From NCBI GenBank assembly GCA_003290165.1, contig QNQO01000833.1:372001-436000 (forward strand): a stretch of DNA of 64,000 nucleotides, read 5' to 3'. Both the position numbers and the translations under genes were made by a program. How positions within the stretch are numbered: position 1 is the stretch's first letter; every line of letters begins with the position of its first letter. Shown one piece after another: positions 34,708 through 47,708 of this stretch. Below the pieces are notes generated by a model. It was given only the letters and a program-made list of their open reading frames with translations, made no database searches and was not told the DNA's origin. This DNA comes from Berberis thunbergii (Eukaryota; Streptophyta; Magnoliopsida; Ranunculales; Berberidaceae).

Positions 34708-35584
34708 TAAGTATAACGTGCCATTGGCACGGGCAATACACTAGTTCGCTTATATAGGGTGAGCCTTGTGAATAGGAAGTCCAGCATATTATTAGCATTT
34801 CATGAATTATTTCACGTCTCTCTTCTCTCCGTTCCTTTTTTTCATTGCATCTCTTTTACGCTCTCTCTTTCTTGCTACAAACGTTAAGAGAAACGAGCAA
34901 TTGTCTCTCAGTTGGTATGAGTTTGATGGAGATCCAGCGTCATTGCTAAGATTTTTAGGGTTTTAGGTGAAGTGTTAGATCTGGAGAAGATGGAAGGGGT
35001 GTTTGATATGAATTCTAAAGATCACCTAGGGTTCTTTGAAACCAGTCAATCACAGCGATGAAGTTCGAAGATTTTGATCTATTTGTCTATCCAAGGCTTC
35101 GATGGGTGGGTTTCAGCGAGAATGCTTCATTTCAGTTCTTTGAAATTGTTGGTTGTTAGGGTTTTTGGAGATCGATTTGGCCATGGTGGATGGATTTCAG
35201 TGGTCGCGGTTCTGAAACCTCAAAAGGTGATTGTTTCCTTTCTCGATTGTGTTAATCCGTTCGAATTTTTATGCAAATTGATTTAGGCTTCTTTTACGAA
35301 AGATTGATATCTTCTTTATGGTTAAAATGCAAGAAAACAATTCAAATCTAAACAAGAAACGAAACAAAGACCAAGGGTTTACAATGCCTTGATTTTCTCT
35401 TCATAACTCACGTGTTTCGGTTACAGCTTTGCATTATTTAGGGTTTTGAGATTGCGTCCGACTCTTGTTGCTAGAAAATCATGCTTTATTGCAGTGGATT
35501 GGTGGTAACATGTAAAGATCAGTCTTTCTTGCATTCGATTGGGGTTTATTTATAGAAACTGATACTTTCGTGCACTCATATTGG

Positions 35585-37270
35585 TGTTTATATATAAAAG
35601 ATTGTGCTTTCTTGCACTCCGTTGGTGTTTATATGTAATTGTTGGGTATTCCATGTTCCTTTGTGCGTCAAAATTATGGAAGATGCACAGTTTTGTTTAT
35701 TCTTGGATTGTTTCTTGAATATTGTCGGCTTTGTTTCTATGTGCGTGATTAAAAAATGGTTAGTATCCCTCAAATTGGACTGTGTATTGGTTCATATCAT
35801 AGATTCCAACTCATCTGTTGGTTGTTTGTCAATCTTGGATGGCTTGGTTGGTTGGTGGAAAATTTAATCACGTGCAGACAATGTCGGTTTTAATTGATGG
35901 AAGCAATTTGATAAGCAAAAAGGGATGGAGAATGAGTGGCATTCGGAAGTTAAGTGCTTATAATTATAATCTTTTGTGGATTTTCATCTTCTTCTTTTTT
36001 GGATGTCTTTATGTTTCATCAAGTTTTAGTTTGATACGTTTTTCTGATCGCTAGTTTACTAAAATCTCAGCTGTAAATTTTTTAGTTATTTTTTCTCATT
36101 TTTAGTTTTAGATATTTTTCAATATTTTAATTTATTTTCAATTGAGTATCGATGATTTTGTGTTTCTTTATAAACTCTTTTAGGACATTTTTTACCGTTA
36201 GCTTTTCAATGTCCAGCTTTATTAATTTATTAACTTTTTATGTTTTTTCTATTGAAAATGGATTTCAATTGTCTGAGTACCTTTGATGCTTTACACATAT
36301 ATTTATGATGTTTCAATTTATTTTAAAATATGATTGTTGTTTATGTTGTCAGATTTTTGCTTTTCTATTCTTTTAATGCTTTTTAAGTTTTTTGGTCACT
36401 GTACGTGGTTCTTTCTCTATCTTTTTTCTCCTGAAGTTCTGATACCTTTTTGGTTGTTTCTATGCATCATTCATATATTTTATGTTTTCGGATTTTTCGT
36501 TTGAACTTTTAGACATTTTGGTGTTGTTTTGTTGTCTTGTTATTTTTTGCTTGAGGATAAATCCCTCGCAAATGTTTATTGTGTTTATCATCTTACATAT
36601 ATGAGTATTTTTTTCCCTAAATCCTTTGGGGCTCATAATTTTTTAGTGATATCTCTGTGAGTTAATTACTTTTTATAGTTAAAGTAGTTGATTTATTTTA
36701 TTTTCTTTTCAATTTTTCTTTTCATTTTTCAATAAGTTTATATATGTAATAAATTGTGCATTATTGCATCGATATTGTTTATTTGCAAGTACTGGGCATT
36801 CTAGGCCTCGTGAGAGTCAAAGTAATGGAAGATGCATGATTTTTGTTGATTCTTGGATTGTTTCTTTAATCTCGTTGGCTTTGTGTCTACGTGGATGATA
36901 AAAATATGGTTGCCTCGTTGATATACTTCTAATTCGACTATATGTTGATTCATAGCATAGATTCCAATTCAATTTGTTGGCTGTTGGGCAATTTTGTATG
37001 CGTTTGGTTGGTTGGTTTAACATTTAATCACATGTGATCAAACTATGTAGTCATGTAAAATACAGTGTGTGTGTGTGTCAGTTTTCATTGATGGGAGAAC
37101 ATGAATAGCAAAAAGGAATGGAATATTTGTATAACCATTGGATGTTAAGTACTTACAACTATAATATTTTGTGGGTTTTCATATTTATTTGGTTTATTTA
37201 TGATTACATCAAGTTTTTCAAGTTTTAGTTGAATGTATTATGCTGATTTCTAGTTTACTACAATCGCAGT
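35585..37270. repeat. Diverged duplication (35585-36090 and 36776-37270)
   Basis: Two blocks of about 500 bases, about 1.2 kb apart, match at many places in the same order: ATGGAAGATGCA, TTCTTGGATTGTTTCTT, TCATAGCATAGATTCCAA or close variants, GGTTGGTTGGT, TTTAATCAC, and AGCAAAAAGG followed by ATGG. The many differences suggest an old event. Neither copy has an open frame. Confidence 0.7.
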
Positions 37271-38221
37271 TTTAAATTTCTCTAACTTTTTTTTGTCTTA
37301 TTTTGGATGTTTTTTCGGTGTTAATGTTATTTTTAGTTTCAGTATTGGGTGATATTTTGATTTCTTTCGGACATTTCTTTTGCCTTTCCAATGACAAACT
37401 TTATTACTTTTTTGAAGGTTTTATGCGTCAATCATTGATATGTATAATGTTTGGATCATGTTTAAATTTTATTTAGCATATTATTCTTATTTTATATTTT
37501 GATATTATTGGAGGCGCTTTAGATTTCTGTATTATTTTTATGAGGTTTCTCAATTTCTAATTATGACTTCTTTGTTACTGTACTTAGTTTTAACGCTTAA
37601 CTTTCTCTGTTTATTGTTTTTATTGTAATTATATATAATTTTTATAAACCTTTTCTCAATAACTTTATAGATTGAAATTTCTTATTTATCCATTTCTTTT
37701 TTCGTTGATTTTATCAATTTCATCATGTTTGCTAGTTGGATATTTTGATTTGCTATTTTGATACAAAGGAAAAGAAGAATAAATTGTCCATCCATCATCA
37801 GCTATATGTATTTCTAATCAGAAAAGAGAAATCGCGTTCTTTTTCTTCTCATAATGTGAAGGAGGTGATTTACACTGATGGTTTAGGTTAAATCCCCAAC
37901 CTTTGGCATAATCTTTCTTGTTCGATTCAAACTCTAGAAAATGTGTTTGTGAGAAATCTCTCGACAGATGAAGAAAAAGTAAAAGAAAGGGTGTTTTTGG
38001 TTGATGTAGCATAAAAACCAAAAGGAGAAAAGATAAGAGGATATGGGAAAAGCTTGAAGTTGGATCTAAGAAAAAGAGACAAATGAAAAAGGAAAATTTT
38101 GATAACCAAAATCCTAACATGAGGATAATTAAGAGTTTTGATGTTTTTCTTTCCAATTGATATCTGAACCTTAAACAAGAGCATGATATCATAATGTTCT
38201 CATCACTGTTCTGTTGGTATT

Positions 38222-38870
38222 TTAAATTATTGAGAATCCAATAGCAATTTAATCCCTTGAGTATGTTTCTAAGAAGCTAGGACAGCTAAGAACGAATTAG
38301 TTCTTTCAAGCTCTGTTTCTAGAAGAGAAAGCCAGAAGGTAATAGCTGATTGGCAGTATGAGTGTCAGTAGGCTGCCGATGCTGTATTGTTGCCTGCTCG
38401 AATCAACATCCCTCTTTGTCAAGCCTTTTGTCACAATCCAAGGTCAGTTTTTTTAATCTGAGAGTGTTTGGCACCTCCATCTATCACAATCCTTTAGAGT
38501 AGGTGTTCTGTCACGAGAGCACTAACCATTGATGTCTTTAGAATGGATTCCCATTTTAATCTTGGATTTATGATACTTTTCATCTCTCAATGATACAAAG
38601 GCTCTAATTCGTACCAAGTATGAGTGGGAAGAAATGGTATGTTTAACTATTAAGAATCCAATAGCAATTCAACGTCAAGGCTTAAAAGGCCCATGTTGAT
38701 ATCCTAAAGCAATTCAAGGTTAAGTCTTAAAAGTCCCCTGATGATGTCATTAACTGATTCCTAGGAGTATTTAGTATTTTCCTTTATCTCTTGAATGGAT
38801 TCCCATGTTAATCTTGGATTTGTGACATTTTTCATCTCTCAGTGGTACAAAGTTACACTTTCTACAGTTA
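38222..38870. repeat. Local duplication, second block
   Basis: AAGAATCCAATAGCAATT-type and GAATGGATTCCCAT(G/T)TTAATCTTGGATTT(A/G)TGA-type segments each occur twice, in order, at about 38230-38600 and 38650-38860. Divergence is moderate. Function unknown. Confidence 0.65.
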
Positions 38871-41078
38871 TTTTATCAAGTAGTAGGGACTGGGAATGGA
38901 AAGGTATGTTAAGTTTATCTCTTTCTGAAGCGCAAACTCAAAATACTAGTACAATGAAAATGAAAGGTTGAGTGGCTCATGTGTTTGATTCTAATTGAAA
39001 GCCTGACTTTCTAATCGAAACTTTGACCAATATTCAGACTGTTTTGCTTCTGACTTAACTTCTAAAAACACTTAAAACAAAACTTAAAACACTGAGAACA
39101 TCAGCATTGGTTGAAAACAAAAGTAGGTTGATGCTAACAGTCATCTGGTTCCTTAACGCGAAGGAGATAATTGTGGGTACTTCTCTTATGGCATCAATAC
39201 CCACTTTGATCCATTGTATTTTGTGTGGCATTTTTAATTGTCTATATGGGCTAAATTGTTCATTGGTTTTTTGAATTTGCTTCGATTTTTCAATAGGGTA
39301 TTTGTGTCCTACGCTATAAGGTAATCCAAAAAAAAAAACACGTGACATATTTTCTGGCAATACAGTAGCGTTATTAGCTACAACTAGATGCTTGACTAAT
39401 TATTTTATTCTTCTGCAACACAAACTTGTTCATATTGAGAAGGAATGTATAGACAATAATTCTAACTCATATTTTGATACTAGAAAGAAAGCTTTGATTA
39501 AATTAGTTTCATAATGTGCAACATGTAGTTGTCTTTCTGTTTGTTCCTTTGCCCTTGTTATTGTTCGTAGTAGGGGTTTCATCGAACTAATCAATTTGAT
39601 AGCACATGGGATGAAGTTTGGTTGTCTGTCATACAAGTTTTAGTTTTAAATAACTATTACCATGGATAAATTTTTTTCTTTCGAAAACTGGTATAGAAAA
39701 AGTTTTTCAACTTTTTGGTAATTGCTATAGTTGCATGCTAATAGTCATTTTGATAATATACAGATGTTTAAAACCTGAGTCAGGTACTGAGGTCCCTGGC
39801 CCGTGCCTTATCTTGTGAAAACTGTGAAGGTTATGCTTGGGCATCTTGCAAGTTCCCTGTGACGCAATCCTAACTGACAGGTAAAGATCCTTGTCAAGGG
39901 ATTCATTGTTAAAATTACACTATTTGTGTCTCATTGCATTGGTTTATATATGCTTATTGAAAGCTTAAAGATGGGATTGCAAAAACTGTTCTTCAGGTGA
40001 AAACCTGCAAAATAGTTGGCAGCCAAGAAGAAAGGCATGTTTTGCATGTGAGTTATGTGGTAGAATTGCAAGCTATGTGAAAATACTGCTTTAAAGTGGA
40101 TGAATACTTATTGGAAACTGACTTTCTGAAAATTGAACTCTTCTATAATAATACGGCTGAGTCAGCCTAGTCCTTTTGTATTACATACATGTACTCATTT
40201 AGTAAGCCATTTTCATGATAATTGAGTTTTTGGTGATGGCTGCATGTAGAGTTCTTGGCCATAACTCTATCCAACCAGTTATTTCTTGTTGCATTCATTT
40301 TTTAAGATTCCGTGTCTTTTACTATGGTACATTTTGCCTCGACACGAGTATCTCTTCTCCGTTGTTTTCAGATTACTCGCCTCTAAAGAGGTGTCAGCCA
40401 TTTGGAATGGCAGATGATTCAGAAAGGACCCTAACATAAGGTTCTTGTTTGAAGATTCTACCATCCAATTAGAGAGAACAATGCTGTGTGCTCTCTTCCC
40501 TTTCTGAATAGAGAACTTCTTATTCAAACTCCTTGCAGAAAATGGGTCTGTTTATAGAGTCTTCAGTTCAGGTATAAATGCTACCATGCTGCTTGTTGAA
40601 GTGGAAAATGGATGATCCGTGCATGTGCAAGTCAATTGTTCTTTAATTGAAATTAACTTATGCATTTATAGTTTACAATCAGAAAGACAAAACTAGATTC
40701 TTCATCTGAAAACACTAGTATGTTATCCACTCGAGTACAGTCATGCATAGGTTTGTTACACATTATAAAATCTTTAAATGTAATCGATGTTGGCATTTTG
40801 CAGAAGATGAGCTGATGGCTGCCCAAGGATTGTTCCACATTGCCTAAGTTGACCTGAACTTTCGCTAGTGTTAAACACGAGCTTTTTAGTTCAAACGGTG
40901 GGACATGGGGTACCACAGGCTTGGTGTTTTAACACTAAGCCACCTCAACCACCTCTGAATTTTGATACCTTTTTTTATGTGCACTAAGCATATATGGAAG
41001 AAGGAATGCTCTGTTTGAGCTTAGACGAAAATGATTGGATCACTACTCCATGAACTCATATCCATATTTCAATACATG

Positions 41079-41300
41079 CAGTGTAGTCAAGGCGGCTGCC
41101 TAAGCGCGCCTCAAGGTGTTTTTACCAACTTTTGCCTCAAAGTGAGGCAATGTAGTGCGATGAAATGAGGCGTCCGCCTTGGATCGCCTCGCCTCGCCTT
41201 AAGTGCCTCAGCTCAAAAATTGTTGCAGCCAGTCCAATAACAGTTCAGTTGCAGCAAAAAGAGGTTGCAACCCACTATAGTATTTGGAGTCGAGCGAAAA
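41079..41300. mobile_element. Left end of a Mutator-like element related to 17963-18763
   Basis: The sequence starts CAGTGTAGTCAAGGCGGC and continues with CTAAGCGCGCCTCAAGG, GATGAAATGAGGCGTCCGCC and GCAGCAAAAAGAGGTTGCAA, co-linear with the left part of the 801-bp element in VARICOSE intron 11. The opposite terminus was not found; a GCCTCGCCTCC-rich stretch near 44777 could be its remains if the Copia element inserted into it. Confidence 0.65.
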
Positions 41301-41449
41301 GTGGCTCTTGTTTAACGGTCCAATTACAGTCCAGTTGCAGCAAAAAGTGATTCTTGTTTCACAGTCACTCCTACCAATTACAACATACGGAGTTGAGCAA
41401 TGACCATGGCTTTTAAAACAAAAAACAAATTGGATTTTGTCGAACTACT

Positions 41450-44400
41450 ACAATGGGATCGTTGCAACAACTTATAATTATGGCTCATCAACATCATCTC
41501 ACCTGACGTCCAAGCAAGTGTCATGTATTGTGAATTGGCCTATGATGTATGAGCTGATTTGAAAGAAAGGTATGCACATATTAATTACGTGTAGATCTAT
41601 TATATTGAATTTGAATCCATGGATGCACTCAAGGGACGATGAATGTGAGTGCCTACTTTACGAAATTGAAGGCTCTCTAAGACGAATTGGATGTTGTGGT
41701 TGATTTTACTAAAGACTAGCGATACCATGAACATCGTTTTTGCATATGCCCACACTCAATGTTCGAGCAAGTTCTTGATGGGGTTAACGACGGCATACAA
41801 TTCTGTTAGGGGTCAAATTTTGTTAATGGATCATCTTTCACTACTCAACAAGGTCTACTTTCTTGTGCTTCATCACGAATGTCGGCAAGAGATCTCTACA
41901 GGCAAACTCACCATACCTGATGTTACAGCTTTTGCCATGCGGAATATTGATCTAAAAGGTGCATGCAACACTGACAAGTCAAGAGAACCCTAAAAGCCTT
42001 TTAATCCTGACGTCAAGTGTGGAACATGTGATAGGGTAGGTCATACTGCTACTGATTATTGTGGATTGAAAGTCCACACTGTCGACAATTGTTGGAAATT
42101 TAAGAAAATTGATCTTGCTAAACGACATTTTCAGAAAGATCATCCTAGGTATTACCTATCAACGACGTTTTATGGTCGATGATGGACTTGAATTTTTTCT
42201 CACTGATTTTTATACTTCAAAAGGTATTACTCATCAAACTTCTTGTGTCTTTACGCCCCAACAAAATGGTTGGCGGAACACAAACATAGACTTATTTTGA
42301 ATGTCGCTCGTGCTCTTTTGCTTCAAGTACATCTTCCAAAACATTTTTGGGGAGAAGTCATTCTCACCGCTGCCTATCTCATTAATCGTACACTGTTATA
42401 TGTTTTTAAAGGCAAAACGCTTTTTGAATTTCTCTAAAATGAACCACCCACGTACTCTCACCTTTGAGTATTTGGTTTATGTTTTGCTTCAACACATACC
42501 CAACGTCCTAGCAAATTGAATGCTCGTTCTAGTCATTGTGTTTTTATTGGATATCCTCATGGGCAAAAAAGATACAAAATCTATGATCTCACCCACAAAA
42601 CGGTCATTGTTTCTCTTGACGTTATCTTTTATGATGATACTTTTCCTTATTTTTCTGACAAAATGCGTAATCACTTCGCTGATTGGTCAGACACTTTCTC
42701 GACCATGCTTCGCTTTTTGATTCTCCAACTGTGCTTTTTACTAACCAGTCGGACCATTCCCACCAGCTGACCCAATCCAACGCCTCCGTCACCAGTCAGA
42801 AAACTCGGAACCCCAACCTCAAGTGGTTGCCCTTGCCCCTGTTCCACCCTTAGACCCCCCTTCTCCCACCTCGCACCTCCACTCATACCACTCGTGAACA
42901 ATGTTATCTTCAAAAATATCATCTTGATGCTCGATTGCCTTCCCGATCGTCCCACTCGTCTGCTTAGAACGTTGGACCCTCTACATGTATTGTTTACCTC
43001 CTTTTATGATTTTCTTTATTATGACCATTTATCCACTTCTCATAAGGCTTACACTACTTTTCTTTCTTTAGTCAAAGAACCCACCAATTTTATGTAGGAT
43101 CCAAAGTGGCGTCAGGCCATGAAAAGTGAGATTGATGCTCTAGAAACCAATAATACTTGGACTTTACAGCCTTTTTCTCTTGGCAAACATCCGATTGATT
43201 GTAAATGGGTCTATAAGATCAAACTTAATCCAGATGGTAGTGTTGAGCGCTACAAAGCCCGTCTTGTAGCTAATGGATACAGTCAAGTTGAAGGTATTAA
43301 TTACAAATAGACCTTTGCTCTTGTTGCTCATTTTCTCCTTACTCTTGCAGCCACACAAGGTTGGCATTTATGTCAACAATGATTTTCTTTATGGTGATCT
43401 TTTTGAGGATATGTAAATGAGTTTTTTTCTTGGATTCGACCGAAAGGGGAGACTCGAGTATGCAAGTTGAACAAGTCTTTATATGGTCTAAAACAAGCCT
43501 CAAGATAATGGTTCCTCAAGTTATCCTCTGTTTTCATATCAGCAAGCTACAATCAGTCTAAGGCTGATTACTCATCATTTGTTCGATCCAAGGGCAACAA
43601 CTTTATTGCAGTTCTCGTATATGTTGATGATGTAATATTGACAGATAATGATCTTCAATACATTGAAGAAACAAAGCAATTTCTGGCTGCAAAATTCAAG
43701 CTCAAAGATTTAGGAAAATTGAAATATTTCCTTGGCATTGAAATCACGAGGTCGTCCAAAGTGATTGTTTTATCTTAACAAAAATATGCACTTGAAATAT
43801 TTGAGGACACAAGGTATCTTGGAGCAAAACTTTCAAGTTATCCTATGGATCAAAATTTGGTGCTCACACAAGATGATGAAGATTTACTAGCAAATCCCGC
43901 AACGTACCGCATGCTCGTTAGAAAGTTGATATACTTAACGATCACTTGATCGAATTTGGTTTAGCCTGTACATGTCTTAAGTCGGTTTATGGATAAGCCT
44001 AGAATATCACATTTGGTTGTTGCACACAAGGTCTTGAAGTATATCAAGACTTCACCAAGACAATGTATTTTTTTCTTTTCCACCAGCTCATTAAAGTTGA
44101 AAGCTTATTGTGATGTAGATTGTGCTAGATGTAGAGATACTAGGAGATCCAATACAGGTTATTGTGTCATACTTGGCGATTCACCAATTTCTTGAAAAGC
44201 TAAGAAACAAACTACAGTGGCAAGATCTACAACTGAAGCAAAAAATAAGGCCATGGCTTCAACATACTGTGAGTTAACCTGGTTGACGTATATTCTTAAT
44301 GATTTGCACATTAATCATCCTCAGACAATCCTCTTATTTTGTGACAACAAGGTTGCACTCCATATTGCATTTGTTTTTTAGCTAGGCTATGCTTGACTTT
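41450..44400 (+). mobile_element. Degenerate Ty1/Copia retrotransposon
   Basis: Gag, integrase, reverse transcriptase and RNase H parts follow in Copia order but are broken by many stops and frameshifts. A zinc knuckle (CGTCDRVGH) lies near 42017. Integrase pieces with FTPQQNG and FWGEVILTAAYLINRT lie between 42180 and 42440. A segment like SRLNARSSHCVFIGYPHGQK lies near 42500-42560. The RT start contains TNNTWTLQP and CKWVYKIK (43150-43220), and the active-site motif YVDD is at 43620-43631. RNase H remains run from 43990 to 44370. No protease, clear LTR pair, primer-binding site or polypurine tract was found. It is inactive. No flanking target duplication was identified. Confidence 0.85.
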
Positions 44401-45846
44401 TTTTTGTTTTACTGCGAATTCATTGTAAATACAGTTAATAGCTGAAATTTTTATTTGTGAATGTTCGGCAAGTTGCACAAATTTTCTTTTATGAAAATTT
44501 GATCTACAAGACTTGCCATGTATGCAATCATTTTTTGCAAAACGACTTCATCGAAATAATTTGCTTAATCTTGCATTTCCTTATCTTCAATCACTCATTT
44601 TTATTTTAGGCAGTGACTTATTGACACTACCACTTTTGCTGAAGAACACCATCATCCCTATTTTTTGAAGCACACTGCCATCTATTGAAGAACACCACCA
44701 ATATAAACTAAAAAAACCAACTACATATCTTCTATTCCTATCTTCTCTTTCAGAAAAAAAAACACCATTATTGTACCGCCTCGCCTCCAAAACCATCACC
44801 GCATCGCCTCGCCACCTATTTTCTCATTCTTCTATTTTCTCTACTTTTTTTTTCTTCTTCTCGTATATTTTGTTCTATATGTTCCCTTTTTTCTTATTTT
44901 CCTATGTTTTTTACCTTCAAGCAAATTCATGTGAGTGGCGGTTCTCCATTCGCAGAAACATGCGCGAGGGCAAATTTGCCCCTCACGCAGGCTGCAAATT
45001 GCCCCTCCCCTTGAAGGAGTGAAAACACGCATCCAATTGGGGTACTCATCACTTGAATAGTCACTGAAGTCACTCAATGCAATATTGAAGCTACTGCAAC
45101 CACTCAACAAGAAGTAATCTTTTCAAATACACTTGAAATAGTGTTAATGTCACTACTAATGTTCATCGGAGCTGTTGACTTCTTTTTCTTCATTTATACT
45201 CAGATTTAGAGGTCCAACGATTGATTAACTCAACAATTTCTTCTTCAAATGACACTTGCACAGACAACAAAAAGTCAAGAGAAAGAAGACGGAGTTACAA
45301 TGTTTTTTCTGCTCGAAACTAGTGTTTCTTCTTCAACTCTGTAGGGAACGATTGTTACAATGGGGGGAAATCGATTTCGTGCAGATAAGTGTAGTGAGAT
45401 CAGAGAGAATATAGATGGAAAATGGGGGGAATTTTTCCTCCAATTCTCTATATGGGTTCGATTGATTGATTTGCTAAAAAGATTTCAATTTAAGTTGTCC
45501 ACGTGGATTACCTTTATGAATTGAAATTGTTTCGCATCAATGAATTCTCACGTGCAATCCACGTGATATGTTGTTAAGGGTATTTTGTCACCAAAATCAG
45601 GCACATGACGACAATAGCACTAAATCAATTTGGATTGCTAGTCCAAGGAGCATCTGTAATATGATATGTAAGACAACATAATTGTTAATTAGCTATTTAT
45701 TCTGGGGTATCCTTAAAATCCTCTTTTTTTTATTATTATGTTATGAGTAGAAAATAAAATATTGTAAAGTAAATATTTGTTTTGGAGCAATGATTGTTAT
45801 GAGCATGCATTTAGGAGGCTAAGTGAAATGAATCCCTCTGATTAAA
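44401..45846. other. Gene-free spacer
   Basis: AT-rich spacer, with a CGCCTCGCC-rich short stretch at 44777-44813 (possible remnant of a Mutator-like terminus). No convincing open frame. Confidence 0.45.
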
Positions 45847-46338
45847 GGCAACAACTACCTCGCACCACCATATTCTCTTTTTCACACCACTATTGATTTT
45901 TTTAAATTTATTTATTATTTATTATTTTTATATTTTTATATTTATTTACTTTCTCACACCACCTATATAAACAAAAACCTCCATTTTTTCCTCTCACCAT
46001 TCAAATCTACAATAGTTCATCCCTCCCTCTTCCATTCAAAATCTCTCTCCCACACTCAAATCTCTTGCAAATCTCCTTCATTTTCCTCAAAAACTCTCAA
46101 AATCCCCTTAAAGTTGAAACCCTTAAACCCAAATTCAATAAATATGCATAACTTAACATAACAAGCAAATCCAAACTCAAACCAAATTCAATAAATAAAC
46201 CGTTGTCGATTTGAATGGTAAAGGGGGGAAAATGAATGGTTTTGATTTATATAGGTGATGTGAGAGAGTATGATTGTGTGAAAAAGTAAGTAGGTGATGT
46301 GGGAGAGAAAAATTGATGTTGCGAGGTAGCCGTTGCCC
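45847..46338. mobile_element. Candidate MITE with long inverted ends
   Basis: The left end GGCAACAACTACCTCGCA (45847 on) matches the reverse complement of the right end (46317-46338), GGGCAACGGCTACCTCGCA. The interior is rich in (T)n, ATTT and CACACCACC words, mirrored by GGTGATGTG words on the right. The flanks are similar (GATTAAA on the left, GGTTAAAA on the right), but a clean target duplication is not seen. A related but inverted fragment lies near 54490-54760. Confidence 0.55.
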
Positions 46339-47660
46339 TTGGTTAAAAGAGGGTTAGAAGGAGTTTACTTGATCTGCAACCACCCACAAAAAGGGAGTTT
46401 TACCACCATGCCAGATTACATGTCCATCCAAAATATCTTTGATGAGGATGAGGAGAAGGCTTAAGATTGATGATTGGCTCATGATACCACATCTGTTTAA
46501 CCCCCCCTATTTATTGTCATAAACCCTAAGCTGGATGTCATGAATGGCATCTAAAAACAATGTGGTTGTCCCTGGGTTGGAATAATTCGAAATGAAAATG
46601 TGTCTCCTACATCACAGCCTTAAAATATTTACTTCATCGCGCACAAACAACTTAGCTGAAACTGAAACTGAAACCAAAAGCATTCTTACTGGCTTGCATA
46701 TTTGTGCTGATATTGATCTTAGGAATATTGTCTACCAACCATTCCCTGGTTCTTGAAATTGAACTAGTTAGCATCCAATCTGGAAAAGCGACCGGGGTAT
46801 TTAGAGCCCCAAAGTACCAAGGAAACAAAACTCTTTGGTTTAATAATTGATCTTGAATTGGACACACTATACAATTTTACAACTGATGGAGCTGCCCTAA
46901 AAAGCTTGAATTGCCATATCTATGAATTATGCACAATTTGCAAATGAATGAATGTTGGAACACCACTTACAAAGCTCAAAGAAGATGTTTTGATTCAATG
47001 CAAAGAAGCTTTATTGGTATGAAAAAGGTGTAACACAAGCGTTTTCCAGCATTCATTCAGATTTTTTTTCTTGTCACAAGCTTGACTATTGGAAGTGGCA
47101 CTCCAGTGTCGGTCAGGTGCTAATAATATTAGGGAAGTCGAGATGCTGTGCATGATCCGATTCCGATTAGATCCTCAACTTATAAATTAATTACTTGAGT
47201 TGATCAGTTTCTATTTTCCAAACAAACTGTAATGTAATATATAGTTTATGATCCTGATCCTGAAATTGCAGATTTCTTGGTAATGGTCTGCCTTACCAAA
47301 TAAAAAAACTGTTTTCCTCGACAATAAGAAAAGCCCAAAAAACATATACGTATGTAGTGATGTCAATTGTTTGTTATTACCTTGAAGTTTTCTACGATGC
47401 CAATCTTCAATAATGACAGTAATGAACCGATTACTGATACAATATGACATAGCTACGTATACTAAATAACATAAATCCAATGTCAATATGACAAATAACA
47501 TAAATCCAATGTCACCCTGAGGGTTTCGAATTTTAAACTTGTGATTCCGTCTACACTACAAGTCTACCGCTAAGTAGGTATCTGTTGGCATGAGATTGTT
47601 ATACTCTTCTTATAAACATAAACATGTCTTCCTATTACATCACTAATTGTCGATTCCACC
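46339..47660. other. Gene-free spacer before the UGT gene
   Basis: Intergenic AT-rich sequence. A 28-base direct repeat containing GACAAATAACATAAATCCAA occurs near 47460-47510. No protein-like open frame. Confidence 0.45.
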
Positions 47661-47664
47661 AATC

Positions 47665-47671
47665 CTATAAA
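47665..47671 (+). promoter_or_regulatory. TATA box of the UGT gene
   Basis: CTATAAATA, about 40 bases before the first ATG of the glucosyltransferase (47709). A good TATA consensus with a very short leader; the second ATG at 47724 may be the true start. Confidence 0.55.
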
Positions 47672-47708
47672 TAATAATAATCGCATCATCTATAGTGAAC
47701 ATATTCAG

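Larger units (their letters stand above)
34711..41078 (+). other. Long non-coding-looking region, possible spliced transcript
   Basis: No open frame over about 125 codons and no known protein motif. Some features suggest a plus-strand transcript. A TATATAGGG box lies at about 34753, followed by a CT-rich leader (34810-34880). A possible donor (CTCAAAAG-GTGATT) lies near 35227, followed by very T-rich, intron-like sequence to about 37700. A possible internal exon runs from about 39763 to 39881 (ATATACAG before it, CTGACAG-GTAAAG after it). ATG-initiated frames in the presumed first exon stop quickly. It could be a non-coding RNA, a decayed gene or chance. Local duplications are listed separately. 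Confidence 0.3.

Noticed and set aside
38720..38765. C/D-box snoRNA candidate (CTGATGATG followed by CTGA)
   Set aside because: The boxes are only about 12 bases apart and no terminal stem or guide length fits.
41450..44400. Active Copia element
   Set aside because: Many stops and frameshifts, and no recognisable LTR pair or primer-binding site.
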